From: Runella defluvii
Lineage (GTDB): Bacteria > Bacteroidota > Bacteroidia > Cytophagales > Spirosomataceae
Assembly (NCBI RefSeq): GCF_014195535.1
Contig: NZ_JACIBY010000004.1
Location: 568,349 to 607,082 of the forward strand
DNA: 38,734 nt
Reading direction: 5' to 3'
Part shown: positions 17,181-24,746 of the stretch, one piece after another
How positions within the stretch are numbered: the first letter of the stretch is position 1
Layout: every line of letters starts with the position of its first letter
Program-made: the position numbers and the translations under genes
Notes under the pieces: model-generated
What the model saw: only the letters and a program-made list of their open reading frames with translations
The model's database searches: none
Told to the model about the DNA's origin: nothing

Positions 17181-17223
17181 CAAAACAGGCATTTGCCACC
17201 CATCCTTTTTAAGTACCGCTTGT

Positions 17224-17265
17224 GTACTTTGTATTGCAAGGTACTAAATAAAACAAGCATCTTTG
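17224..17265 (+). promoter_or_regulatory. Palindromic operator and promoter of the 17345 gene
   Basis: GTACTTTG (17224-17231) and CAAGGTAC (17237-17244) are paired at 7 of 8 positions around TATTG. The central TTG, 21 nt and CATCTTTG (17258-17265) can serve as -33 and -7 elements. A repressor on the palindrome would block the -33 region. Confidence 0.6.
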
Positions 17266-17344
17266 TAACGTCAATAAGACAAACAGCCATTGAAAATCAA
17301 AATTTAATCATACACAACACAGCCAATTTTAAATTTCCAAAACC

Positions 17345-17728
17345 ATGAAAACTTTCGTAACAACCCTCGTTTGCGCTTTAGCGCTTGGTTCAACTGCCAC
17401 TTTTGCTTCTGATCCAACAGAAGATAAAAAAGCGAAACCGATTCAAATCGGCGTATTTACTACAAAGGAAGCCAAGATTCAGATGGCGGTGCGTAAAGGA
17501 CAGGGCGAAAAAGCCGTCATTACCCTCCGCGACGCCAAACAAAACATCTTGCACGAAGATGTAATGAGCAAAAAGTCAGAAAAGTACGATGCGCGTTTTG
17601 ACGTAAGTCAGCTCGAAGAAGGTGAATACACCTTAGAAGTAACTTCAGGGAAAGACAAAATCCAGAAAAAAGTGTCAATCCAGTCTGCCAAACAAGAGGC
17701 AGTTCGTAATGTAAAACTCAATAAGTAA
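17345..17728 (+). CDS. Small secreted beta-rich protein, paralogue 1
   Basis: The 127-residue protein has a signal peptide (cleavage near TFASD, residue 21). The mature part of about 105 residues looks like one immunoglobulin-like beta-sandwich: KIQMAVRKGQGEKAVITLRDAKQNILHEDVM is followed by FDVSQLEEGEYTLEV and a final KKVSIQ strand (sequence given in parts). The closing pattern resembles DUF3244 and type IX secretion C-terminal domains, but here it stands alone. It is the first of three tandem paralogues and is 20 bp from the next. Function unknown. Confidence 0.8.
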   Translation: MKTFVTTLVCALALGSTATFASDPTEDKKAKPIQIGVFTTKEAKIQMAVRKGQGEKAVITLRDAKQNILHEDVMSKKSEKYDARFDVSQLEEGEYTLEVTSGKDKIQKKVSIQSAKQEAVRNVKLNK

Positions 17729-17748
17729 CAGCCATTTAATCCACTGCC

Positions 17749-18159
17749 ATGAAATTCTTATCAAACATTTTTTTAGGGGGGCTCCTCCTGACAGCATCTA
17801 CTGTGGCTTTTGCAGGTCCAAGGGTCGGGGAAAAAAAAGTTAGTCGGGTGTCGGACAACCGAACAGGAGTGACTTTTGAAACCAGTGCGTTTGTAACGAA
17901 GGATGCGGCCATACGCTTGGCCGTGAAAAAAAATGCGCCAGAGCGCGTATATATTACACTACGGGATGCTAAAAACGTCATTTTGTACCGTGAAACAATC
18001 ACCCAAAACGAAATGTCGTACGCCGCTAAAATTAACGTAAATGACTTGTCAGACGGTAATTACAAGCTCGAAATTGCCACCAACCAAGACCGCGTTGTCA
18101 AACACCTCCATTTGACTTCACCAAAGTCGGAGACCGAACGCGTTATTTCAGTAAATTAA
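17749..18159 (+). CDS. Small secreted beta-rich protein, paralogue 2
   Basis: The 136-residue protein has a signal peptide (to about VAFAG, residue 23) and then a short basic linker (VGEKKVSRVSDNRTG) absent from its sisters. The conserved core is TKDAAIRLAVKKNAPERVYITLRDAKNVILYRE, then NVNDLSDGNYKLEI and VVKHLHL. It is nearest to paralogue 3 (shared KNAP, NEM.Y.AK and DLSDG/ELSDG words). The ATG at 17749 follows an ACAGCC word by 21 nt. Probably co-transcribed with its neighbours. Confidence 0.8.
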   Translation: MKFLSNIFLGGLLLTASTVAFAGPRVGEKKVSRVSDNRTGVTFETSAFVTKDAAIRLAVKKNAPERVYITLRDAKNVILYRETITQNEMSYAAKINVNDLSDGNYKLEIATNQDRVVKHLHLTSPKSETERVISVN

Positions 18160-18202
18160 TTTTTTTCTTTCATAATCACAGCCAATTTAAAACAGTCAAA
18201 CC

Positions 18203-18592
18203 ATGAAAACGTTCATCAAATCAATTGCTTGCGCTTTGGCGCTTACTTCTACGGTAGCTTTTGCTCACCCTACAAAAGAAGAAAAAACAACCCGTCCTGA
18301 AGCTGCTTTTGAAAGCAGTGCATACGTGACAAACGACGCCAAAATTAAAGTGGCCATCCGTAAAAACGCACCCGCAAAAGTGTTTTTGACGCTTAAAGAT
18401 GCCAATGGTGATGTGCTTTTCAAACAAACAGTAGCCAAAAACGAGATGAATTACTCGGCCAAATTCAACATCAATGAGTTGTCGGATGGGGTGTATAATT
18501 TGGAAATTGAGTCGGGCGAAAATCGGGTAGTAAAGCAATTGAATGTAGTGTCCAAAAAAATTGAAATCGAACGGAAAGTGACGGTTCAGTAA
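18203..18592 (+). CDS. Small secreted beta-rich protein, paralogue 3
   Basis: The 129-residue protein has a signal peptide ending near VAFAH (residue 22). The mature chain shows the same core as the two upstream genes: KIKVAIRKNAPAKVFLTLKDANGD, then NINELSDGVYNLEIESGENRVVKQL. The 43-bp gap before it repeats the leader seen before paralogue 1 (ACAGCCAATTT...CCATGAAAAC). A strong terminator follows at 18619-18664, closing the three-gene unit. Function unknown; the three may form a surface or periplasmic complex or serve as variants. Confidence 0.8.
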   Translation: MKTFIKSIACALALTSTVAFAHPTKEEKTTRPEAAFESSAYVTNDAKIKVAIRKNAPAKVFLTLKDANGDVLFKQTVAKNEMNYSAKFNINELSDGVYNLEIESGENRVVKQLNVVSKKIEIERKVTVQ

Positions 18593-18618
18593 CAAATAGG
18601 AGTGTTAAGTGTGCGCAT

Positions 18619-18664
18619 CGGGTGATGCTGAGTAGGTTTCCTACTTAGTATCACCCGTTTTTTT
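18619..18664 (+). terminator. Intrinsic terminator of the paralogue cluster
   Basis: An 18-bp stem with two mismatches (CGGGTGATGCTGAGTAGG against CCTACTTAGTATCACCCG, 3-nt loop) is followed by seven Ts. Confidence 0.92.
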
Positions 18665-18784
18665 GTTGACTCCTTGGTTCAGACAGTTCACACCACATCT
18701 ACGACGACCCGTCGGATATGTGTGTGGTACAATTTACGGAATGTTGTAGTTTTGATACTAAATAATTCCTTTACTTTGGCTTTT

Positions 18785-19819
18785 ATGAATGGGAGAAAAA
18801 CACCGATAAAGTTTGCCATTAACCGAACGGACGCTATTAGCTGGTCGATTTCGGCAGCGTTGATTTTACTCTTGAATACAAACCTCAAAACGGGTGAGGT
18901 AAACTGGACGTGGACACTACTTATTTTTGCATCAGCCCTGACGATTAGTCGTATCCAAGAATATTTGATGCCTTTGTTGATGCGCCGAGCGGCCAACTGG
19001 CCCGTGCAGCGGATGCTGGGCGCGTATGTGCTGGTATGTGTGCTGGTGGCGACAATCATCAGTACGTTGGTGTTAATCATTATTCAATTGGTAAAAAAGG
19101 AGGTATTTCCCGCCCGCGTCTATGTTTCAAGCGGCCTGACGTACGTGTTGATGACCATTGCGTTTACGTCGGTATATGTGATTCAGCAGCTGACCGACCG
19201 CTGGAAAAAATCGCTACTTCAACAAGAACAGCTCAATCAGGCGCTGCTCAGGGCGGAATATGATGCCCTCAAAAATCAGGTAAATCCCCATTTTTTGTTT
19301 AACTCGCTCAACATCCTGAGTGCACTTATTCCCGAAGACCCCGAAAATGCGGTAAATTTGGTCGAAAGGCTTTCTAAAGTATTTCGCTATAATTTACAAA
19401 ACAACGACCGCGTGACGGTAGAGCTGGGAACGGAGCTTAAAATCGTGGAGGCATATTTGTTTATTCATAAAATGCGTTTTGGGGAAAATTTACAGTATGA
19501 CTTGTCAGTTGATAAAACAGATAAAACACGGTCGATTGTCACCCAAGGGCTGTTGACGTTGGTGGAAAATGCGTTGAAACACAATGAATGTTCGAGCGAA
19601 AAGCCTTTGACTATTTCGTTGTTTGTCGATGGTGACCGTGTAGTGGTTCGAAATACGTTTCAGCCCAAAAACAAGCAATTTTTGGAATCAACGGGCATTG
19701 GACTAAGCAACCTGAAAAGTCGCTACAAGCTCGTTACGACTGCGCCTGTTGAGGTGAAAGAAACCGCTGACTTTTTTGAAGTAAGTATTCCCTTTTGTAG
19801 TGCCTCTGGTAACTCGTAA
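18785..19819 (+). CDS. LytS-family sensor histidine kinase
   Basis: The 344-residue kinase has four hydrophobic helices (about 16-30, 41-57, 77-102, 113-135), a short coiled linker, then the His_kinase domain with phospho-acceptor H169 in NPHFLFNSLN, and an ATPase end with LVENALKHN and GIGLSNLKSRY. It should phosphorylate the LytTR regulator encoded 30 bp downstream. It lacks a recognisable ligand-binding domain. The open frame reaches back to 18674, overlapping the terminator region, so the ATG at 18785 is preferred. TTACTTTG at 18771-18778 resembles a -7 box but is very near this ATG. Confidence 0.9.
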   Translation: MNGRKTPIKFAINRTDAISWSISAALILLLNTNLKTGEVNWTWTLLIFASALTISRIQEYLMPLLMRRAANWPVQRMLGAYVLVCVLVATIISTLVLIIIQLVKKEVFPARVYVSSGLTYVLMTIAFTSVYVIQQLTDRWKKSLLQQEQLNQALLRAEYDALKNQVNPHFLFNSLNILSALIPEDPENAVNLVERLSKVFRYNLQNNDRVTVELGTELKIVEAYLFIHKMRFGENLQYDLSVDKTDKTRSIVTQGLLTLVENALKHNECSSEKPLTISLFVDGDRVVVRNTFQPKNKQFLESTGIGLSNLKSRYKLVTTAPVEVKETADFFEVSIPFCSASGNS

Positions 19820-19849
19820 CCAGCGGAAAAACATAAACATTCTTCAGCA

Positions 19850-20605
19850 ATGAACATTGTTATTTTAGAAGATGAGCCTTTGGCAGCCAAGCGATTGGAA
19901 GCACTTGTCAAGTCTATCGAACCCCAAGCGGTTATTTTGGCTAAACTGGAAAGTGTGCGAAGTGCGGCAAAATGGTTGACCGAAAACCCGCAGCCCGACC
20001 TGATTTTAATGGATATTCAACTCGCCGACGGTCTGTCGTTTGAGTTGTTTCAACAGGTCGATGTTACGGCTCCCATCATTTTTACGACGGCTTATGACGA
20101 ATATGCCATTCGAGCGTTTAAGGTAAATAGCGTCGATTATTTGTTAAAACCGATTGAGAAGGATGAATTGGAGGCTGCTTTTGAGAAGTTTCATCAGCAG
20201 CAATCGGCCAATTCTCAGGACAAAATTGGGAAGGTATTAGAGGCGATGTTGAGCCAACGCACCGACTGGAAGTCGCGTTTTTTGCTGAAAGCAGGTGCAC
20301 GATTCGACGTGGTAGAAGTGCCCGAAGTGGCGTATTTGTACGCGGAAGACAAAGTGGTGTTTTTGGTGACCAAAGAGCAAAAGAAATACTTCGTGGACGA
20401 CACATTGGATGAATTGGAACAAAAGCTAAATCCGAAGCAGTTTTTTCGGCTCAATCGGAAGTATTTGAGCCAAATTTCGGCCATTGAGCGCATTGAGCCA
20501 CATTTTAATGGGCGTTTAAAAATCAAACTTCGCCACCGTGATGATGATGAAATCTACGTGAGCCGCGAAAAAGCCGAAAACTTTAAAAAATGGCTGGATG
20601 CCTGA
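19850..20605 (+). CDS. LytTR-family response regulator
   Basis: The 251-residue protein has a receiver domain with phospho-acceptor D55 in LILMDIQLADG, conserved acidic residues near E7-D8, and K100 in DYLLKPI. The LytTR DNA-binding domain covers about 140-250, with FLLKAGARF, YLYAEDKVVFLV and FFRLNRKYLSQI. It pairs with the kinase just upstream. LytTR proteins bind direct repeats one or two helical turns apart; the 22-bp-spaced ACAGCC repeats at 17108 and 17130 are candidate targets, which is speculative. Confidence 0.93.
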   Translation: MNIVILEDEPLAAKRLEALVKSIEPQAVILAKLESVRSAAKWLTENPQPDLILMDIQLADGLSFELFQQVDVTAPIIFTTAYDEYAIRAFKVNSVDYLLKPIEKDELEAAFEKFHQQQSANSQDKIGKVLEAMLSQRTDWKSRFLLKAGARFDVVEVPEVAYLYAEDKVVFLVTKEQKKYFVDDTLDELEQKLNPKQFFRLNRKYLSQISAIERIEPHFNGRLKIKLRHRDDDEIYVSREKAENFKKWLDA

Positions 20606-20607
20606 AG

Positions 20608-20770
20608 CCTTTCCAAGTTTCGTTAGCGTCGGAGTAGAAACTTGGAAAGGTTTGTTTGAGTAGAGAGCCTCTCCAAGTTTCATCTGTGTCGGAGTAGAAA
20701 CTTGGAAAGGTTTGTTTGAGTAGAGAGCCTTTCCAAGTTTTGTTAGCGTTGGAGTAGAAACTTGGAAAGG
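20608..20770. repeat. Three tandem 60-bp hairpin units
   Basis: Hairpins at 20608-20650, 20668-20710 and 20728-20770 repeat with a period of exactly 60 bp. Arms are CCTTTCCAAGTTTC and GAAACTTGGAAAGG around a 15-nt loop; the second unit has one mismatch and the third a G-T pair. The array lies between convergent genes and starts 3 bp after the regulator stop, so it may terminate both, but three near-identical units exceed what termination needs. Confidence 0.92.
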
Positions 20771-20773
20771 CTG

Positions 20774-21856
20774 CTAGTTCATTAATTTTGATTTGATCCA
20801 CCAGCTAATCTCTTGTTGCGGATAAGTAGTTTTCCAAATGTAATTCACCATGTCGTTGGCACTTGCGGTACGATAGGTAAATTCGACAACCCGCATGACG
20901 TCTGTGTGGTGAACTGCTACGTCAAAATCGGGAGCCAATGTCATTTGAATATCGCGGAATGGTACGTAAATCTCCAATTTGGCGCACACGTACTGGTCGC
21001 GTTCTACGTCGTAAGCCACCACGCGCCCGTCAGATAGGACAAGCATGAGTGGGCAGTGGAACAGTTGTTCGTAGAGAGAGTTGAAATAGTGCCAACCAAA
21101 GAAAAGATAAACTTTGCGTTGGAAACTAATTTCTACCATTTGTAGGGCGTGTTCAAGCGCGTAAGTACGGTTCTTGATGTGGTCGGCCCAGTTGGGAAGT
21201 TTATGCGGGTCGATGTGGCGAAGCCAGCGGCGGCTTTGCCAATCGTAAATTTCAGGTTTTCCGATTCGAAGCTTATAATCGTAAATAGAAGGCCGTTCGT
21301 GAACGTAACCAGGGTAGTACCACTGGCGCTCGGTCGATTTGGCATATTCCATTTCGAGAAGCATGGTATAAATCCCCAAACTGTACGAAGAATAACCTGG
21401 GTCAAACAACCCCAGCAGACTCATCAGGCTGTTGTGGCCTTGGTCAAAGTAGCTGATGGCAATCAGTCGGTCATCGTCATAAACGTCGATTTCGTAGGTT
21501 TCGAAGCGAGGTGTAAGCACCAAAAATTCTTCCAAAGAATTACTCAAAAAACTTCTAAACCGACGCTGGTGTTGGTGGAATAGTTCTTCTTTTTCGCGGG
21601 TAATGGTCGCCTTGCGAATTTCGTGCCGAAAAAGCTTTCCGTTCTTATTCAGTAATTTTCTCATGCGCTTCGAATGCTCATGTTCCGCAAGGTTGATACG
21701 GATGTTGATGGGGGAGCATATATCGTTATCGAAGCACGTTACCTTTGCTCTAAATAGCATATTTACAGTCCGAAACCAGCCTGACGCGAGGTAGCGGTCG
21801 AGGCGTTTGGGCGAGAGCTGATGGGGTAGGTAGTACTGAAGTATGGCGTCGTTCAT
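20774..21856 (-). CDS. Arginyltransferase (Ate1/Bpt)-like protein
   Basis: The 360-residue protein resembles arginyl- or leucyl-tRNA-protein transferases, which add an amino acid to protein N-termini for N-degron decay. The GNAT-like core shows LIAISYFDQGHNSLMSLLGLF then DPGYSSYSLGIYTMLLEMEYAK and WYYPGYVHERPSIYDYKLR, matching the Ate1 pattern of a D-x-x-x-x-x-S-L-G-x-Y run followed by YYPGY. The N-terminal Cys cluster of classical Ate1 is missing and the C-terminal 130 residues are unusual, so the acceptor or donor may differ. It is transcribed alone. Confidence 0.65.
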   Translation of the reverse strand: MNDAILQYYLPHQLSPKRLDRYLASGWFRTVNMLFRAKVTCFDNDICSPINIRINLAEHEHSKRMRKLLNKNGKLFRHEIRKATITREKEELFHQHQRRFRSFLSNSLEEFLVLTPRFETYEIDVYDDDRLIAISYFDQGHNSLMSLLGLFDPGYSSYSLGIYTMLLEMEYAKSTERQWYYPGYVHERPSIYDYKLRIGKPEIYDWQSRRWLRHIDPHKLPNWADHIKNRTYALEHALQMVEISFQRKVYLFFGWHYFNSLYEQLFHCPLMLVLSDGRVVAYDVERDQYVCAKLEIYVPFRDIQMTLAPDFDVAVHHTDVMRVVEFTYRTASANDMVNYIWKTTYPQQEISWWIKSKLMN

Positions 21857-21891
21857 GCACTAAAAATAAATGAAAAAAGGGGTAAAATGAA

Positions 21892-21924
21892 AAAGCGGTG
21901 AAAATAAAATTTTCACCGCTTTTG
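21892..21924 (-). terminator. Terminator of fbaA
   Basis: A perfect 15-bp stem (AAAAGCGGTGAAAAT and its complement, 3-nt loop) lies 23 bp after the fbaA stop, with Ts following on the minus strand. Confidence 0.85.
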
Positions 21925-21946
21925 TAGTGCAAAAATCACGCCGAAA

Positions 21947-23026
21947 TTATCCCAAACGGTTGATGCAATTTAGGTCTTCAAAAGCAACTGCAAGGCGGTC
22001 AACCATGCTTTCTTCGCCTTTACGAAGCCATACGCGTGGGTCATAATATTTTTTGTTCGGAGAATCTGAGCCTTCTGGGTTACCCAACTGTGACTGCAAG
22101 TATCCTTCTTTCGATTTGTAATATTTCAAGACACCTTCCCAAGTTGACCACTGCATATCGGTGTCAATGTTCATCTTGATAGCACCGTATTGGATCGCCT
22201 CACGGATTTCCTCGCGGCTACTTCCCGAACCTCCGTGGAAGACGAAGTTTACTGGAAGTGGTCCTGTTCCGAATTTTTCTTGGATATAGTCTTGCGAATT
22301 TTTCAAGATAATTGGAGCCAATTTTACGTTACCTGGCTTATACACGCCGTGTACGTTTCCGAAAGCGGCTGCAATGGTAAATTTGTCCGAAATTTTGCTC
22401 AATTCTTCGTACGCATACGCTACTTCCGAAGGCTGAGTGTATAGTTTTGAGCTATCTACGTCGGTGTTATCCACGCCATCTTCTTCGCCACCTGTTACGC
22501 CTAGTTCGATTTCAAGCGTCATTCCAAGTTTTGACATACGCTCAAAATATTTCGAGCAGATTTCGATGTTTTCTTCGATAGGCTCTTCTGACAAGTCAAT
22601 CATGTGTGAGCTAAACAACGGCTTACCATGTTGGTCAAAATATTTTTCGCCTGCATCCAACAAACCGTCAATCCAAGGAAGTAATTTTTTTGCGCAGTGG
22701 TCGGTGTGCAAAATTACTGGAACACCATACAACTCAGCCATTTGGTGAACGTGCATTGCACCTGAGATTGAGCCCGCAATGGCAGCTTGTTGGTTCGCGT
22801 TTGAAATGCTCTTTCCTGCGTAGAAAATCCCACCGCCGTTTGAGAATTGGACGATGACAGGCGAGTTTACTTTTTTCGCTGTTTCAAGAACTGCATTGAT
22901 GGAGTTGGTGCCTACTACGTTGACAGCAGGAAGGGCGTAGTCATTTTGGTTGGCATGACGAAAAAGTTCGCTCACACCATCTCCTGTTACGACGCCCGCT
23001 TTGAAGAGGCTTGAAGTTTCGCTCAT
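21947..23026 (-). CDS. fbaA: Class II fructose-bisphosphate aldolase
   Basis: The enzyme splits fructose 1,6-bisphosphate into glyceraldehyde 3-phosphate and dihydroxyacetone phosphate in glycolysis and runs in reverse in gluconeogenesis. At 359 residues it equals the E. coli FbaA length. D109 and H110 in ILHTDHCAKK are catalytic and zinc-binding, and VFHGGSGSS forms the phosphate-binding glycine loop, followed by KMNIDTDMQW. It is a class IIA zinc enzyme. It is a single gene with its own terminator. Confidence 0.97.
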   Translation of the reverse strand: MSETSSLFKAGVVTGDGVSELFRHANQNDYALPAVNVVGTNSINAVLETAKKVNSPVIVQFSNGGGIFYAGKSISNANQQAAIAGSISGAMHVHQMAELYGVPVILHTDHCAKKLLPWIDGLLDAGEKYFDQHGKPLFSSHMIDLSEEPIEENIEICSKYFERMSKLGMTLEIELGVTGGEEDGVDNTDVDSSKLYTQPSEVAYAYEELSKISDKFTIAAAFGNVHGVYKPGNVKLAPIILKNSQDYIQEKFGTGPLPVNFVFHGGSGSSREEIREAIQYGAIKMNIDTDMQWSTWEGVLKYYKSKEGYLQSQLGNPEGSDSPNKKYYDPRVWLRKGEESMVDRLAVAFEDLNCINRLG

Positions 23027-23190
23027 AGGAAAAATAATCTTTTTTAAAGGAAATGTTTAATTTTTACGGTGGGTTTCCCGACTAACGAGTGTTAGCGATG
23101 CAAAATAGGGAAATTTTAACGAAAAACCCTGATGTAGGGCTTCATTTAAGAAACCCTACCCGTCGTGTCAGCGAGAATTATTGGCGTCAA

Positions 23191-24555
23191 TTACCGTTTC
23201 AATTCAGCATAATGCTTGAAAAACAACGGGATGGTTTCAATGCCTTTGTAAAAATTGAACAAACCGTAGCTTTCGTTGGGCGAGTGAAGGGCGTCAATGT
23301 CAAGCCCAAAGCCCATCAAAATAGACTTTAAGCCAAGCTCTTGTTCAAACAACGCCACAATCGGAATACTTCCGCCGCCGCGCGTAGGCACAGGTTGTTT
23401 TCCGCCCCATGCTTCTTTCATGGCAAGCTCAGCGGCACGGTATTCGACCGAGTCAACGGGGGTAACGTACGGAAGGCCGCCGTGGTGGGGTTTTACCACA
23501 ACTTTGACCGACGGCGGAGCAATCGACAAGAAATGTTGGGTGAAAAGGTCCAAAATTTCGTCGTTATGTTGGTCGGGTACGAGGCGCATACTGATTTTGG
23601 CGTAGGCTTTAGAAGGCAACACCGTTTTGGCTCCTTCGCCAATGTATCCGCCCCAAATTCCATTTACATCAAGGGTAGGACGGATGCCCGTACGCTCGAT
23701 GGTGGTATATCCCGTTTCGCCTTCAATTTCGTCGATGGCCAAGTCACGTTTGTATTCGTCCAAATCAAACGGAGCTTCGTTGAGCGCGGTGCGCTGGTCG
23801 GCGCTTAGTTCTTGTACTTTGTCATAAAACCCAGGAATCGTAATGTGGTTGTTTTCGTCTTTCAACGACGCAATCATTTCGCACAATACATTAATAGGGT
23901 TGGCTACGGCACCACCATACACGCCCGAGTGGAGGTCGCGATTGGCACCCGTTACTTCTACTTCGAGGTACGTTAGCCCGCGCAAACCTACTTCAATCGA
24001 CGGGGTATCGTTGGCAATGATGCTGGTGTCAGAAATCAGGATAACGTCGGCTTTGAGTTTCTCTTTGTTTTCTCTCACAAACGTTCCGAGGTGGTCAGAG
24101 CCCACTTCTTCTTCTCCCTCAATCATAATTTTGACGTTGCAAGTCAGCGTGCCCGTTGCGACCATCGTTTCGAGGGCTTTGATGTGCATGTAAAACTGTC
24201 CTTTGTCGTCGCAGGCACCACGGGCATAAATCCGCTCGTTTTTGATAACAGGCTCAAACGGCGGCGAATCCCAAAGCTCATACGGGTCGGCAGGCTGCAC
24301 GTCGTAGTGGCCATAGATGAGCACGGTTGGGAGCGCGGGGTCAATGATTTTTTCACCATAAACGACTGGGTGACCAGGGGTTTCGTGAATTTCGGCAAGG
24401 TCAGCCCCTGCTTTCAGAATGGCATCTTTGACCGCTTCGGCACAGCGGCGCACATCGTCTTTGAATTTGGGATCGGCACTGACCGATGGAATGCGGAGCA
24501 AGTCGAGCAACTCGCTCAAAAATCTATTTTTGTTGGCTTCGATGTAGTTTGTCAT
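23191..24555 (-). CDS. M20-family peptidase (dipeptidase)
   Basis: The 454-residue metallopeptidase belongs to the M20 group of dipeptidases and carnosinases. Metal ligands and catalytic residues are visible: H83 and D85 in YGHYDVQ, bridging aspartate 116 or 117 in GACDDKGQ, the glutamates at 147-150 in IEGEEEVGSDH, and a late histidine in ALHSPNESYGL. The dimerisation lid lies in the middle (about 195-300). No signal peptide, so it is cytoplasmic and likely recycles peptides. A TAACTTTG -7 box lies at 24606-24599. Confidence 0.93.
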   Translation of the reverse strand: MTNYIEANKNRFLSELLDLLRIPSVSADPKFKDDVRRCAEAVKDAILKAGADLAEIHETPGHPVVYGEKIIDPALPTVLIYGHYDVQPADPYELWDSPPFEPVIKNERIYARGACDDKGQFYMHIKALETMVATGTLTCNVKIMIEGEEEVGSDHLGTFVRENKEKLKADVILISDTSIIANDTPSIEVGLRGLTYLEVEVTGANRDLHSGVYGGAVANPINVLCEMIASLKDENNHITIPGFYDKVQELSADQRTALNEAPFDLDEYKRDLAIDEIEGETGYTTIERTGIRPTLDVNGIWGGYIGEGAKTVLPSKAYAKISMRLVPDQHNDEILDLFTQHFLSIAPPSVKVVVKPHHGGLPYVTPVDSVEYRAAELAMKEAWGGKQPVPTRGGGSIPIVALFEQELGLKSILMGFGLDIDALHSPNESYGLFNFYKGIETIPLFFKHYAELKR

Positions 24556-24598
24556 CTTTTGGAATATAACGTTCTTGTTTGTTGGAATCCGTTTGCCC

Positions 24599-24606
24599 CA
24601 AAGTTA
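24599..24606 (-). promoter_or_regulatory. -7 box of the M20 peptidase gene
   Basis: TAACTTTG on the minus strand matches TAnnTTTG, 43 bp before the start codon. No good -33 TTG is seen 17-21 nt upstream. Confidence 0.4.
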
Positions 24607-24643
24607 GCGGGGTAAACGGATTTTCTTGAGTGATTTATGACAA

Positions 24644-24690
24644 AATAAACAGCCAATTCTAAAATCTGATTTTAGAATTGGCTGTTTATT
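24644..24690 (-). terminator. Long perfect hairpin terminator
   Basis: A perfect 22-bp stem with a 3-nt loop (arms 24644-24665 and 24669-24690) lies 57 bp past the stop of the secreted-protein gene at 24747. It contains the word ACAGCCAATT that also occurs before the small secreted paralogues. Confidence 0.88.
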
Positions 24691-24746
24691 CGTGAAAATA
24701 CTCAAATGATTGCCATTTGCAACTTTGTATTTTACCCTTTGCTTAT

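Larger units (their letters stand above)
16671..17344 (+). other. Long intergenic region with promoters and repeated ACAGCC words
   Basis: This 674-bp gap has no sizeable gene. It contains a promoter at 16849-16876, ACAGCC words at 17108, 17130, 17283 and 17319, a 14-codon reading frame at 17136-17180, and the operator-promoter at 17224-17265. The first two ACAGCC words are part of a 13-nt direct repeat (12 of 13 identical) spaced 22 bp. Confidence 0.6.

Noticed and set aside
20583..20801. 72-codon minus-strand frame with internal repeats
   Set aside because: The repeated peptide is simply the translation of the 60-bp hairpin units.
24091..24615. 174-codon plus-strand frame over the M20 peptidase gene
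   Set aside because: It is antisense to catalytic motifs of the peptidase and encodes no recognisable domain.
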